A stretch of DNA of 64,000 nt, taken from the NCBI GenBank assembly GCA_963786195.1, contig CAWAYH010000007.1, forward strand, positions 1-64,000. Direction: 5' to 3'. A program made the translations under genes and the position numbers. Below the pieces are notes generated by a model. That model worked only from the letters and a program-made list of their open reading frames with translations, did not search any database and had not been told where the DNA came from. Positions 51,940 through 60,913 of the stretch are shown in pieces. Source of the DNA: CAWAYH01 sp963786195. Lineage in GTDB: Bacteria; Acidobacteriota; Vicinamibacteria; Vicinamibacterales; 2-12-FULL-66-21. How positions within the stretch are numbered: the stretch's first letter is position 1; every line of letters begins with the position of its first letter.

Positions 51940-52796
51940 ATGGATAGCAGACTCGCACGAGTACAGAATCGACCGACCGGGATCGTCGAATCGCATTCGC
52001 GAGCCGCCAGAATCCGGCATGGTGCGCCGCTTCCGCGAGCTCGCGCGCGCGCCGGACTGCGAGCGGCGCGGCGCTGCTCGATCGACGGGTCACCTTCTCG
52101 CAGGAGGCGCTCGCGTCAGGCGTGCCGATCGAGATCGTCGCGTTTCTCCGACCCGGCGCCGACCAGGCATCTGAGCGCGCTCGCGGAGAGGACGGCGCAG
52201 CCGGCGCCCGCGTACTGCCGTCACCGCAGGCGTCCTCTCGGCGATGAGCCCGGTCCAGCAGCCGTCCGGTGTCGTCGCGATTGGCCTCGCAGCCGGCGTC
52301 GGCACGACGATCGTCCTGGCGCATCGCCGTCGACGACCGCCGCTCGTGCTCTTCATCGCGGACGTTCAGGACCCCGGCAACGTCGGCGCCATCGTCCGGG
52401 CCGCAGAAGCGTGCGGCGCTACGGGCATCATCGCCGGCGACGGCTCGGCCGATCCGTTCGGATGGAAGGCCTGCGCGGCTCGATGGGCAGCATCTTCCGG
52501 CTGCCGATCGCGGTGCAGCAGCCGCTGCCGGAATCGATCGCGGCTCGCGCGACGCGCCGGCATGCGGGTCTTCGCCACCGTCCCGCGCGACGGCACGTCC
52601 CTCGCGGACTGCGACTGCGCGCTCCGGTCGCGATCCTCCTCGGCGGCGAAGGCGCCGGTGTCCCGGACGAGATGATCGGCCGGCTGACGAGCGACTGTCA
52701 CGATACCGATGCAGCCGCCCGTCGAATCGCTCAACGTCGCGATCGCCGCCGCGCTGATTCTGCTACGAAGCATTCCGCCAGAGGCGGCAGCACTGA
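51940..52796 (+). CDS. SpoU/TrmH-family RNA 2'-O-methyltransferase (frameshifts)
   Basis: About 283 residues. The N-terminal substrate-binding part is readable as LLDGSHLLQEALASGVPIEI; the SPOUT knot carries VQDPGNVGAIVRAAEACGAT, GSMGSIFRLPIAV, VAILLGGEGAGVPDEMI and PVESLNVAIAAALI, the three classic motifs. Start taken at ATG 51940; a GTG/ATC start nearer the conserved part is possible. The stop overlaps rarA as TGATG. Methylates rRNA or tRNA ribose; the target is unknown. Confidence 0.8.
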
Positions 52797-54148
52797 TGTC
52801 GCTGTTCGACGACCCGGAGCGCGGAAGACCCGCGCCGATCGCATCCGGCGCCGCTGGCCGAGCGGATGCGCCCGCGCACGCTCGACGAGTTCGTCGGCCA
52901 GGACGCGCTCGCTCGGGCCGGGCCGGCCGCTGCGCGAGGCGATCGAGCACGACCGGCTGCAGTCGATCATCCTCTGGGGCCCGCCCGGCACCGGCAAGAC
53001 GACGCTCGCGCGGCTGATCGCGACGCGTGACGCGCGCGCAGTTCGTCTCCTTCAGCGCGGTGCTCGCCGGCATCAAGGAGATCCGGACGGTGATGACCGA
53101 GGCGGAAGAGGCCCGCCGGCGACGCGGCAAGCGCACGATCCTGTTCGTCGACGAGATCCATCGCTTCAACAAGGCGCAGCAGGACGCGTTCCTGCCGCGC
53201 GTCGAAGCGGGCGACATCGTGCTGATCGGCGCGACGACCGAGAACCCGTCGTTCGAGGTGAACTCGGCGCTGCTCTCGCGGTCGAAGGTCTACGTGCTCA
53301 AGCCGCTCGAGCCGGACGCGATTCGTGACGATCCTCAGGCGCGCGCTGGACGACGCCGACCGCGGCCTCGGCGACCTCGGGCAGGCCGCCATCGACAGAC
53401 GACGCGCTTGCCGGCGATCGCGCGGTACGCGAACGGCGACGCGCGCGTCGCGCTGAACCTGCTCGAGATCGCGGCCGCGTGGCGTCGAACGCGGACGAGA
53501 CGACGGCAGCATCGACTGCGGCGTCGCTGGTCGCCGATCTCGCGCAGAACCGCGCACTGCTCTACGACAAGACCGGCGAGGAGCACTACAACCTGATCTC
53601 CGCGCTGCACAAGTCGATGCGCAACAGCGATCCCGACGCGTCGGTCTACTGGCTGGCGCGCATGCTCGAGGCCGGCGAGGATCCGCTCTACGTCGCGCGC
53701 CGGCTGGTGCGCTTCGCGTCGGAGGACATCGGCAACGCCGATCCGCAGGCGCTCGCGAGTCGCCGTCGCGGCGAAGGACGCCGTCCACTTCATCGGCATG
53801 CCCGAGGGCAACACCGCGCTCGCGCAGGCGGCGATCTACCTGGCGACCGCGCCGAAGAGCAACGCGGTCTATCGCGCGTACCTGAGCGCTGCCGAAGCCG
53901 CGTCACACGAGGTCGCGGAACCGGTCCCGCTGCACCTGCGCAACGCGCCGACCGGGCTGATGAAGGAGCTCGACTACGGCAAGGGCTACAAGTACGCGCA
54001 CGACGAGGCGGAGGGAGTCGCGGACATGGAGTGCCTGCCGCCGGCACATCGCGGCCGGCCCTTCTACGAGCCGACCACGAGAGGGAAAGAGGCGGAGATT
54101 CGCGAGCGGCTCGAGGAACTCCGAAAGAAGCAGCGCCCGAAGCCTTGA
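52796..54148 (+). CDS. rarA: replication-associated recombination protein RarA (frameshifts)
   Basis: About 447 residues. AERMRPRTLDEFVGQDAL, Walker A ILWGPPGTGKTTLARLIA, KRTILFVDEIHRFNKAQQDA (Walker B), sensor 1 VLIGATTENPSFEVNSALLS, then the clamp-loader-like helical end: EEHYNLISALHKSMRNSDPD, ASEDIGNADPQAL, GKGYKYAHDEAEGV. Shifts near 52850, 52915, 53030, 53330, 53395, 53480 and 53760. Acts at stalled replication forks with SSB. Coupled to the methyltransferase gene. Confidence 0.9.
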
Positions 54149-54178
54149 GTCCATGGCGCGCCGTCGCTTCAGCGCGCG

Positions 54179-55059
54179 TCAGCGCAGATGTGACACCTTG
54201 CGGAACATCTCCGGCCGCAGCGGAAGGATGAACGAGAAGCGGTAGTCGCCCTGCATCCGGCCGATCGGAATGCCGACGAGCTCGCCGTCACGATTCAGCA
54301 CGCCGCCACCCGACACGCCGGGATGACCGTCGGTCAGGCACGTCACCAGGCCGGTTCGACGTCCGCTGCCCGACGTAGCCGGTCGACACGATGATGCCCT
54401 TCGAGTAGTCGTTGCCGAGCCGGAAGATCGGGATCCGCGAAGTCGAAGCCATAACGCCAGATTGACGTCCAGCGCCGGCAGGTCGATCGGTTCCTTGACC
54501 TTCACGATCGCCCAGTCGCCCGGATCGACTTCGACCTTCGCGTCGCCGGAATCGACGACGCGCGCAGTGAGCAGCCGGCCGTTGTACATGATCTTGACCG
54601 AGGTGATCTGGCGCGGATCCGTCCGGCCTTCCTGACCGAGCGCGACGACGCCGTGCTTGACGGTGATGAAGTAGCCGTTGCCGAGGTAGCCCGCCGTGCC
54701 GTAGCTGCTCGAGCCGCGGTCGTCGTAGGAGTAGAGCTCGACGAAGCTCTCGCGACGCTCGCGCAGCAGGTTCAGCGGCAGCAGGCCCATCTCGTCGGTG
54801 AGCTGGCGCTTGACGTCCGCGACGATCGACGCGCGGTTGGAATCGTCGACGGACGGCGCGTTACATTGGCGCGGTCCGGCCGGCGGTGCCGGCGGTGTCG
54901 TGATGGCGCCGCTTCGAGCAGGGCGATTTCCGCGCGCAGCGCGGCGAGCTGCCCGTCGCTGTCGGCGGTCTGCCGGGCACCGAGATAGTTACCGAGCCCG
55001 AAGAACAGCAGGGCAAACGCAGTGGCGAGAACGGCGGGTACGGCGCGACGCGTAGACAT
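54179..55059 (-). CDS. envelope trypsin-like serine protease (frameshifts)
   Basis: About 290 residues. N-terminal anchor or signal (VPAVLATAFALLFFGLGNYL), short coiled coil LAALRAEIALLEAAP, then an S1-type domain with His in YFITVKHGVVALG, Asp in VDPGDWAIVKVKEPIDLPAL, and the nucleophile in DGHPGVSGGGVLNRDGELVG (GxSGG). HtrA/DegP-like but with no PDZ domain. Shifts near 54370, 54430 and 54800-54910. A candidate promoter lies 130 bases upstream. Confidence 0.8.
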
Positions 55060-55187
55060 GACGACTCCAAGTTCGGCAGCTAAACCACCCCGCGCACGCG
55101 GAGCTTACAGCTTTGCGCACCCCATATCCAGGGGTTGCCTTTTCGCTTGGAAAATTTCAGGGACCCGAGTTGCTGGGATGACAAAAA

Positions 55188-55217
55188 CTGTAAGACCAGA
55201 GCGAGTTCAGCTGTCAA
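55188..55217 (-). promoter_or_regulatory. candidate promoter of the serine protease
   Basis: Minus strand: TTGACA (55212-55217), an 18-bp spacer, TTACAG (55188-55193). The 201-bp gap 55060-55260 holds this and no other gene. Confidence 0.4.
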
Positions 55218-55260
55218 GCGTAAATCTTACGCAGTCAGTAAATTATGGTTGAGGTGCGCT

Positions 55261-55737
55261 TCACACCGTGGCCCCGGACTGCACGGCAAGGCGGTCGAAC
55301 GTGGCGCCGTCCCGCGACAATGCCGCGTAGTACAACTCGATCCGAATCGGCCCGAACCGCTCGACGAGGGCCGCGGCCACACGCTGGAGATCGGCGACCT
55401 GCCGTTCGCGGGCTCGGGCCGGCTCGGCGAAGTGGTTCTCGAGATACCAGCGGCAGTCGTCGTGGGTGATGAGGATCGCCCGCTCCGGCCGCGTGAGGTT
55501 CTTGAGGAACTTCAGCCACCGCCACCCGGACCACGCGAACTTCGGCAGCAGATCGACGAGCGTCAGCGTCTGCACGCCGCCCGGAATGGCGAGCAGCGAG
55601 TACCGATCGATCTTCAGGCCGTTCCGGACGAAATCCTGAAAATGCGGCTGATACCTGGGATCGCTGCAGTGAATCACCACGATCCCTGCGGCGTCCGGTG
55701 CCTCAGGAATCAGCGGAGACCGGTAGACTTCGCTCAC
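55261..55737 (-). CDS. short beta-carbonic-anhydrase-like protein
   Basis: 158 residues from the GTG at 55737, which overlaps the flotillin stop region (TGATGTGA). VVIHCSDPRYQPHFQDFV provides a CxDxR motif and LITHDDCRWYLE an HxxC motif: together the zinc and Asp-Arg residues of beta-carbonic anhydrases. It is shorter than usual (~200) and lacks other family blocks, so hydratase activity is only inferred. Placed directly after flotillin, suggesting a role at the flotillin membrane domain. Confidence 0.65.
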   Translation of the reverse strand: MSEVYRSPLIPEAPDAAGIVVIHCSDPRYQPHFQDFVRNGLKIDRYSLLAIPGGVQTLTLVDLLPKFAWSGWRWLKFLKNLTRPERAILITHDDCRWYLENHFAEPARARERQVADLQRVAAALVERFGPIRIELYYAALSRDGATFDRLAVQSGATV

Positions 55738-55738
55738 A

Positions 55739-57325
55739 TCACTCCCGTTCGGCCTTTCCCTTTCCCTCACGCGGCGGGTTGACGACCGTTGGTGGCGCGG
55801 CCGGACCCGGTGTGGCGTTGCTCACGCCAAGCTGCTGCATGAGGCTCGGAATGTTCAGGCCCAGTGCCTCGAGCTGCTGAAGGAAGCTGAAGACCACTGC
55901 CGGACTCGTCTTCGCGATTCGACCGAGTCCGCCGCCGCCGTCAATGCCGTTTCCCTGGTCGATGACGACGAGCTTGTCGATGTTGCCCATCGGCGCAGCG
56001 ACGGCGCTGAAAATGCCGCTCGACGCCTGGATGATCGCCGGCATCTTCTCCAGAATCGTCTGAAGGCGCGCGGCGTCGTTGAACTCCTTCCACGCTTCGG
56101 CCTTTCGGAGGATCGCGGTGGCCTCGGCGACACCCTGCGCTTCGATCGCTTTGGCCTGCGCGAGGCCGATGGCCTCGATCTTCGCGGCTTCGGCTCGGCC
56201 TTCGAGTTCGACGGCGGCCGCGCGGCCTGCGCCTTCCTTCCGCAGCTTTTCCTGCTCGGCTTCCGCGAGCGCGATGAGTGCCGACCGCCGGCCCTCGGCT
56301 TCGAGAATCGCCGACTGCTTCGCCGCTTCCGCGCGCACCACCGCCGCAAGCCGATCCGCTTCGGCCGGCTTGATGACCGTCGCCTCGAGCTCCTTCTGCT
56401 TGCGCAGGACCTCCTGCTCCTGGACGGCGATCATCTCCTGCGTGCGCGTGCGCTCGATCTTGACCTCTTCAGCGACCACCGCCTGACGCGCCGTGGCCTG
56501 CGACAGCGGCCCTGCCTGATCGGCCCTCGCCTTCTGCGTCTCCACTTCGGCGGCGTACTGCGCCTGCCGGATCAGGAAGTCACGCTGTGACTGCGCGATC
56601 TCGGCATCGGCCTTGAACTTCGCGCTCTCCCCTTCCTGGAGCGCCTGCGACGACTTGATCTTCGCGTCACGATGCGCCTCGGCCTCGCCGATCGTCGCGT
56701 CGCGCTTGACCTCGGCCGTGCGGCGCTTGCCGAGCGCGTTGAGGTACTCCTCGTCGTCGGAAATCTCCTGAATCGTCAGCACGTCGACGCCGATGCCCAT
56801 CTTCTCGAGATCGGCGGCCGCCTCGCTGGTCAGCTTCTGCGCGAAGCTCTGACGATCGCTGTTGACCTCCTCGACGGTCAGCGTGCCCAGAATCGATCGC
56901 AGGTGGCCTTCGAGCGTCTGGAAGATGACCTTCTGCACCTGGTCGTGCGTCATGCCGAGGAAGCGCTCGGCCGACGCCTGCAGCGAGGTGTCGTCACCAC
57001 GAATCTTCACGTTCGCGACGGCCTTGACGGAGACAGGCACGCCCTTCAACGTGTAGGCCCGCCGGATCTCCAGCGGGATCGTCATCACGTTGAGGTGCAG
57101 GTACTCGACCTTTTCGAGCAGCGGAATCCGCAGCGCCGCGCCGCCTCTGACCATCCGGTAGCCGACGACCCGGCCGTCCGGCAGCTTGCGTCGACGACCG
57201 CTCAGCACCGCCACCGCGTTCGGTGACACCTTGATGTAGTTGCGGCTGATCAGCCACATGCCCGCGAAGAACGCGAGCAACGTCGCCAGAACGAGCGGAG
57301 GAAGCCAGACTGGCATGTCGAACAT
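55739..57325 (-). CDS. flotillin-family membrane scaffold protein (YqiK/FloT-like)
   Basis: 528 residues, intact. N-terminal membrane hairpin (LPPLVLATLLAFFAGMWLIS), SPFH/PHB domain (residues ~30-190: YIKVSPNAVAVLSGRRRKL, GVPVSVKAVANVKIRGDD, VDVLTIQEISDDEEYLNALG), then a long coiled coil rich in AEA/EAR repeats (~200-430) and a Gly/Pro-rich end. Organises membrane microdomains and oligomers. Fourteen bases downstream of its NfeD-like partner. Confidence 0.93.
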   Translation of the reverse strand: MFDMPVWLPPLVLATLLAFFAGMWLISRNYIKVSPNAVAVLSGRRRKLPDGRVVGYRMVRGGAALRIPLLEKVEYLHLNVMTIPLEIRRAYTLKGVPVSVKAVANVKIRGDDTSLQASAERFLGMTHDQVQKVIFQTLEGHLRSILGTLTVEEVNSDRQSFAQKLTSEAAADLEKMGIGVDVLTIQEISDDEEYLNALGKRRTAEVKRDATIGEAEAHRDAKIKSSQALQEGESAKFKADAEIAQSQRDFLIRQAQYAAEVETQKARADQAGPLSQATARQAVVAEEVKIERTRTQEMIAVQEQEVLRKQKELEATVIKPAEADRLAAVVRAEAAKQSAILEAEGRRSALIALAEAEQEKLRKEGAGRAAAVELEGRAEAAKIEAIGLAQAKAIEAQGVAEATAILRKAEAWKEFNDAARLQTILEKMPAIIQASSGIFSAVAAPMGNIDKLVVIDQGNGIDGGGGLGRIAKTSPAVVFSFLQQLEALGLNIPSLMQQLGVSNATPGPAAPPTVVNPPREGKGKAERE

Positions 57326-57339
57326 GGGATGCCTCGCTC

Positions 57340-57885
57340 TCAGTGTCGCTTGACGATCACCGTTTCACCGAGAACTTCTTCGATGCGGACGGATGTGTTT
57401 TCGGCTATCACCTGACCATCGGACGCGCGCGCAATCTTGTCGATGAGCTCCTCGCCCAGCCGGCAACGAATCTGGCCGACACCGCCGGCCGGGATCGTCA
57501 CCACGACCCGCGCGATCTGGCCGACGAGATCGCTGGCGCGTGTGTCGGACGACGCCTGCTGGCCATAGAGGAAGCGGGCGAAGAGATACACCGGCGCGCC
57601 GAAGACGAGGCCGCTCAGTAAGCCTACTCCCGACGCCGCCAGGGGCGACAACCCGTAGTGCGTCGCGATTGCGCCAGAGCCCCCAAACGCTGTCACGAAG
57701 ACGCTGAGGACACGCGTGCTGAAGAAGCCCGGTCCGCCGTGGCTCAGGTCGTGATCCAGCCCGCCGTCGAAGTGCTCGAAGATCTCCCCGAAGAACACCG
57801 ATATCACCAGAAAAAGAAAGCCGAACCCGGCGATTGCGAGAAACACGCCGAACGCGTTCAGAGAGCTCAATTGAAGCAGGTCCAT
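57340..57885 (-). CDS. NfeD-like (YqiJ/DUF1449-type) membrane partner of flotillin
   Basis: 181 residues. Membrane helices AFGVFLAIAGFGFLFLVISV and GVGLLSGLVFGAPVYLFARF flank an external loop; the C-terminal OB-fold is DLVGQIARVVVTIPAGGVGQ and RIEEVLGETVIVK. NfeD-OB domains are the usual partners of SPFH proteins. First gene of NfeD-flotillin-carbonic anhydrase. Confidence 0.85.
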   Translation of the reverse strand: MDLLQLSSLNAFGVFLAIAGFGFLFLVISVFFGEIFEHFDGGLDHDLSHGGPGFFSTRVLSVFVTAFGGSGAIATHYGLSPLAASGVGLLSGLVFGAPVYLFARFLYGQQASSDTRASDLVGQIARVVVTIPAGGVGQIRCRLGEELIDKIARASDGQVIAENTSVRIEEVLGETVIVKRH

Positions 57886-57975
57886 GGCAAATGTGCTGGG
57901 AGTGTGCCCACTCTAGGTAAGCCTGTAGCTGATGTCAAATGGACGCGACAGGCATGTTGACGTCACCGACACTCG

Positions 57976-58617
57976 CTAACGCCTGGCCTTGAACTCGATC
58001 ACGATACCCCGAAGCGGCGCCTCGCCGACGTTCTTCACCTTGTGGATGACAGGGGGATTGAACGCGGCGCCATCCGGCACGATGTCTCGAACGACCTCCG
58101 GTTCCCCGTCCGGCCACTGCTGCAGGCGCGTTTTATTGAGCTGGATGACGACCCGCTGGTTGTGGCTGTGCCTCGCGCGCGTCTCGCCCGGGGCGAGCCT
58201 TTCTTCGAAGATGAAGAAGCGTTCGCCGTCGAAGCGCGTCACGTTCTTCTCCGCCGGGATCGATTCCGCCGCGACCTTGACCGGCGGGTGATTCGCCTTG
58301 AACGTCACCTCGAAATAGGGTCCACCGGCCCGCAGCTCGTACGTGTCGCCGGCCTTGAAGACCGCGACGTCGCCGCGCGCCAAGGCTCTGGTCGAACCGC
58401 CGGTCCGCAGCTCCACGTCGCCGAGCGCGACGATGACCCTGTCGCCGCACTCCGCCGTCTGCCCTGATGCGCACGGCGCAGTGCCGCGCGTCACACGAAC
58501 GTACTCGTTCTCGAGCGCGATCGGCGTCGCGGGCGACTGCCCGCCTTCCCCGGGCATCGCGGCCAGGAGGAAGGACGCCAGCAGGGCCGACCGCCACGGA
58601 AGCTTCCTGGACATCAT
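57976..58617 (-). CDS. secreted cupin-like protein
   Basis: 213 residues from the ATG at 58617. Signal peptide ALLASFLLAAMPGEGGQ. Two cupin-type blocks: VIVALGDVELRTGGSTRALA and GDVAVFKAGDTYELRAGGPY, then RARHSHNQRVVIQLNKTRL and PPVIHKVKNVGEAPLRGIVI with His residues that could bind metal. The ATGA overlap with the DUF6986 gene makes it part of the ureide operon; function unknown. Confidence 0.75.
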   Translation of the reverse strand: MMSRKLPWRSALLASFLLAAMPGEGGQSPATPIALENEYVRVTRGTAPCASGQTAECGDRVIVALGDVELRTGGSTRALARGDVAVFKAGDTYELRAGGPYFEVTFKANHPPVKVAAESIPAEKNVTRFDGERFFIFEERLAPGETRARHSHNQRVVIQLNKTRLQQWPDGEPEVVRDIVPDGAAFNPPVIHKVKNVGEAPLRGIVIEFKARR

Positions 58618-60023
58618 CGTGCGGCGCTCACCTTTCGCGCTTCGAGGATCTTGAGAAACGAGCGGCCGTGCAGCTCCTCCGGACTCAGACCTGTTTCGCG
58701 CGCCTCGTCCATTGTCAGCGCTCCCGACGTCAGCCCGCGCACGAAAAAGTTCAGCAAACCCTGTCCAGTCGCGGCATCGTCGAACACGTCGCCCACGAGG
58801 GTCGCCTGTGCCGCTTTCTCGACGAAGTTGCGCAGCCGCACGGTGGCCGCGGGCCGCGCCGAGAGGAAAAACGTGTAGACGGCCGCGTAGCGCGTCGGAA
58901 GCTGTCCGGGGTGCAGATCCCATCCCTGGTAGTAACCGTTGACGAGCGAGTGCTGCACGTCGTCGAAATGCCGTTTCCACGCCTGGTGCACGGCGTCACG
59001 GTTTTCCCGGCGCTGGTCGTCGCTCAGCGGCGCGGATCCCTGTGCGCGATGCGGAGCGACCGGCATGATGTTCGTCGCGCCATCCGACAAGCGGACGCCA
59101 GACTGCGCCAGCGCGACCTGCATCATATGCTTCGCAAAGTCGCAGACCTGGTGGCGCATGTGCTGCCAGGCTGCCGTAATGCCGCAGAGCGCCGTGTAGT
59201 CGTACGTGCCGAAGTGCGCGCCCGTCACACGGCCGGCACCGGCGGCCACCAGCGCGCGGAGCGCGGACGTACCGTCAGGAGCGAGGACTGACTGCGGCGT
59301 CTCGATCATCAGCTCGAGGCGAAGCGCGCCGCGGCGAATGCCGATCTTGCGCTCCAGCAGCGTGCACGAGCGATCGACGGCTGCGACGTGCGCCGGCGTC
59401 ATCACCTTCGGAATGGTGATCACGAAATTCGGTGGAAGTGTTTTGCCGGTCGCGCGCAGAAGCGTCGTGACGAAGAGGTCGAGCGTCCGCAGGCTTCGAA
59501 CATGGAGCTCGTTCGACATCGGCTTGATACGAATGCCGATGAAGGCCGGCAGCGTGCCACCTGTGAGCCCGGCTGCGACTTCTTGCGCCGCCGACTGCGC
59601 GTGGCCGTCCTCTTCCTGGTCGGGTCTGTTCCCGTAGCCGTCCTCGAAGTCGATCCGGAAATCCTCGACGGGCTCGCGCCGGAGTTTCTGCACCACACGC
59701 GTCCGAATCGTCTCCGCGAACGCGTTCGCTTCGCGCGACGCCGTTGCGCCTCGCGTCTGCCCACGCTGCAGTTCGAGCGCGCTCGCGAACGTTGCCGCGT
59801 CTGGCGCGTACTCCTCCAGCGTGGCAAGTGCCACCGCGCCCAGCTTCGGCGCCGTGTCCCGCTGGAACAGATGCGCGCCGCCGTAGACGGTGTGAACCGG
59901 CTGACGATCGCCAGTCTCGCCGGGATACGCGCGCGCGAACGCCGCGTTCGCTCGCCGGAGGCTGGTCAGGACGGGCTTCAGATCGCGTGGACTCAGAGAT
60001 CCGGGGGCTGATGTGCGGGGCAT
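58614..60023 (-). CDS. DUF6986-family (HpcH/CitE-fold) protein
   Basis: 469 residues, intact. TIM-barrel-like signature: FRIDFEDGYGNRPDQEEDGH, GIRIKPMSNELHVRSLRTLD, NFVITIPKVMTPAHVAAVDR, LRLELMIETPQSVL and GAGRVTGAHFGTYDYTALCG, the pattern of HpcH/HpaI or citrate-lyase beta-type enzymes. The DUF6986 family often lies with uric-acid genes, as here between uraH and the cupin gene. The reaction is not established. Confidence 0.8.
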   Translation of the reverse strand: MPRTSAPGSLSPRDLKPVLTSLRRANAAFARAYPGETGDRQPVHTVYGGAHLFQRDTAPKLGAVALATLEEYAPDAATFASALELQRGQTRGATASREANAFAETIRTRVVQKLRREPVEDFRIDFEDGYGNRPDQEEDGHAQSAAQEVAAGLTGGTLPAFIGIRIKPMSNELHVRSLRTLDLFVTTLLRATGKTLPPNFVITIPKVMTPAHVAAVDRSCTLLERKIGIRRGALRLELMIETPQSVLAPDGTSALRALVAAGAGRVTGAHFGTYDYTALCGITAAWQHMRHQVCDFAKHMMQVALAQSGVRLSDGATNIMPVAPHRAQGSAPLSDDQRRENRDAVHQAWKRHFDDVQHSLVNGYYQGWDLHPGQLPTRYAAVYTFFLSARPAATVRLRNFVEKAAQATLVGDVFDDAATGQGLLNFFVRGLTSGALTMDEARETGLSPEELHGRSFLKILEARKVSAAR

Positions 60024-60038
60024 GGATGCTGGAGCGGA

Positions 60039-60383
60039 CTACGATCCGCGATACGTCGTGTACCCAAACGGGCTGAGCAGCAGCGGAACGTGGTAGTGCG
60101 CCTCGCCCGCAACGACTTCGAAGGTGACCGCGACCGTCGGATAAAAACTGCGAACGCCCTTCGTCCCGAAATACCGCGCCGTGTCGAAGACGAGACGATA
60201 CACGCCGGGCACCAGCGGCCCGCCCTCCGGCATGAGACTCCTGAGCCGTCCATCTGCGTCGGTCTCGCCGCGACCGACAGCGCGCCACTCATCGGCGCCC
60301 GCGCGCTGTTCAAGCACGGCGGACATGCCGACCGCGGGACCGCCGCGGGTCGTGTCGAGAACGTGGCTGGTAATGGCGCTCAA
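60039..60383 (-). CDS. uraH: 5-hydroxyisourate hydrolase
   Basis: 114 residues. AITSHVLDTTRGGPAVGMSA (first His), a middle Arg region VGRGETDADGRLRSLMPEG, and the family end HYHVPLLLSPFGYTTYRGS (the YRGS tetrapeptide of transthyretin-related HIU hydrolases). Hydrolyses 5-hydroxyisourate, the uricase product, to OHCU. Sixteen bases upstream of the DUF6986 gene. Confidence 0.95.
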   Translation of the reverse strand: MSAITSHVLDTTRGGPAVGMSAVLEQRAGADEWRAVGRGETDADGRLRSLMPEGGPLVPGVYRLVFDTARYFGTKGVRSFYPTVAVTFEVVAGEAHYHVPLLLSPFGYTTYRGS

Positions 60384-60501
60384 CGGACGCGAATTGTACT
60401 TTAACGTCGGAGCAGATGGCGTTCGTGTACCGCTCGACGTCGTTTTGGTGACGCGCCGCCCCGCTACAATAGAGGAGGTTCAGACGGCAGGAGGCGAATC
60501 C

Positions 60502-60738
60502 ATGAAGCGCATCGTTCCCGGCATCGTCCTCGGTATCGTTCTCGGGCTCGTCTGGCGAGGCCGGTCCAGGCGGACGTCACGCTGAAGCAGACCACGGGCG
60601 GTAAAGGCATGGCTTCTCGGGAAACGCCAGCGCCATCGCCTACATCAAGGGCAACAAGATGCGGTCGGATGTCGTCGTGGGGGACAAAACCCAGACGATG
60701 ATTTTCGACATCGACGCACTGAAGCTGTACATTGAGTG
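60502..60738 (+). pseudogene. N-terminal part of a DUF4412-like secreted protein
   Basis: ATG 60502 has a strong ribosome-binding site (AGGAGG, 60489-60494) and a TACAAT -10 candidate at 60465-60470. Reading with two frame changes (near 60552 and 60612, both looking like one lost base) gives a signal peptide, then ADVTLKQTTGGKGMG, SAIAYIKGNKMRSDVVVGDK and TQTMIFDIDALKLYI, and a stop. DUF4412-type proteins continue for ~150 more residues. The rest is found ~1.4 kb downstream at 62161-62508, so this gene is split. Confidence 0.65.
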
Positions 60739-60913
60739 AACGCTTGCCGACCCTGTGGGTCCATTTCGCCGCGGACTACTCAGCTGACGTGCAGGCGGCC
60801 TGATCCGAGAGCGTTCCAGACCCGTTCGTTATTGGGTCTTCCGAGCGCAACTCGGCGGCCCCGATTGGCTCGGTAGAGAGGTGCGAAGCAGTCAAGCCGT
60901 CTGGAGGAACGTG

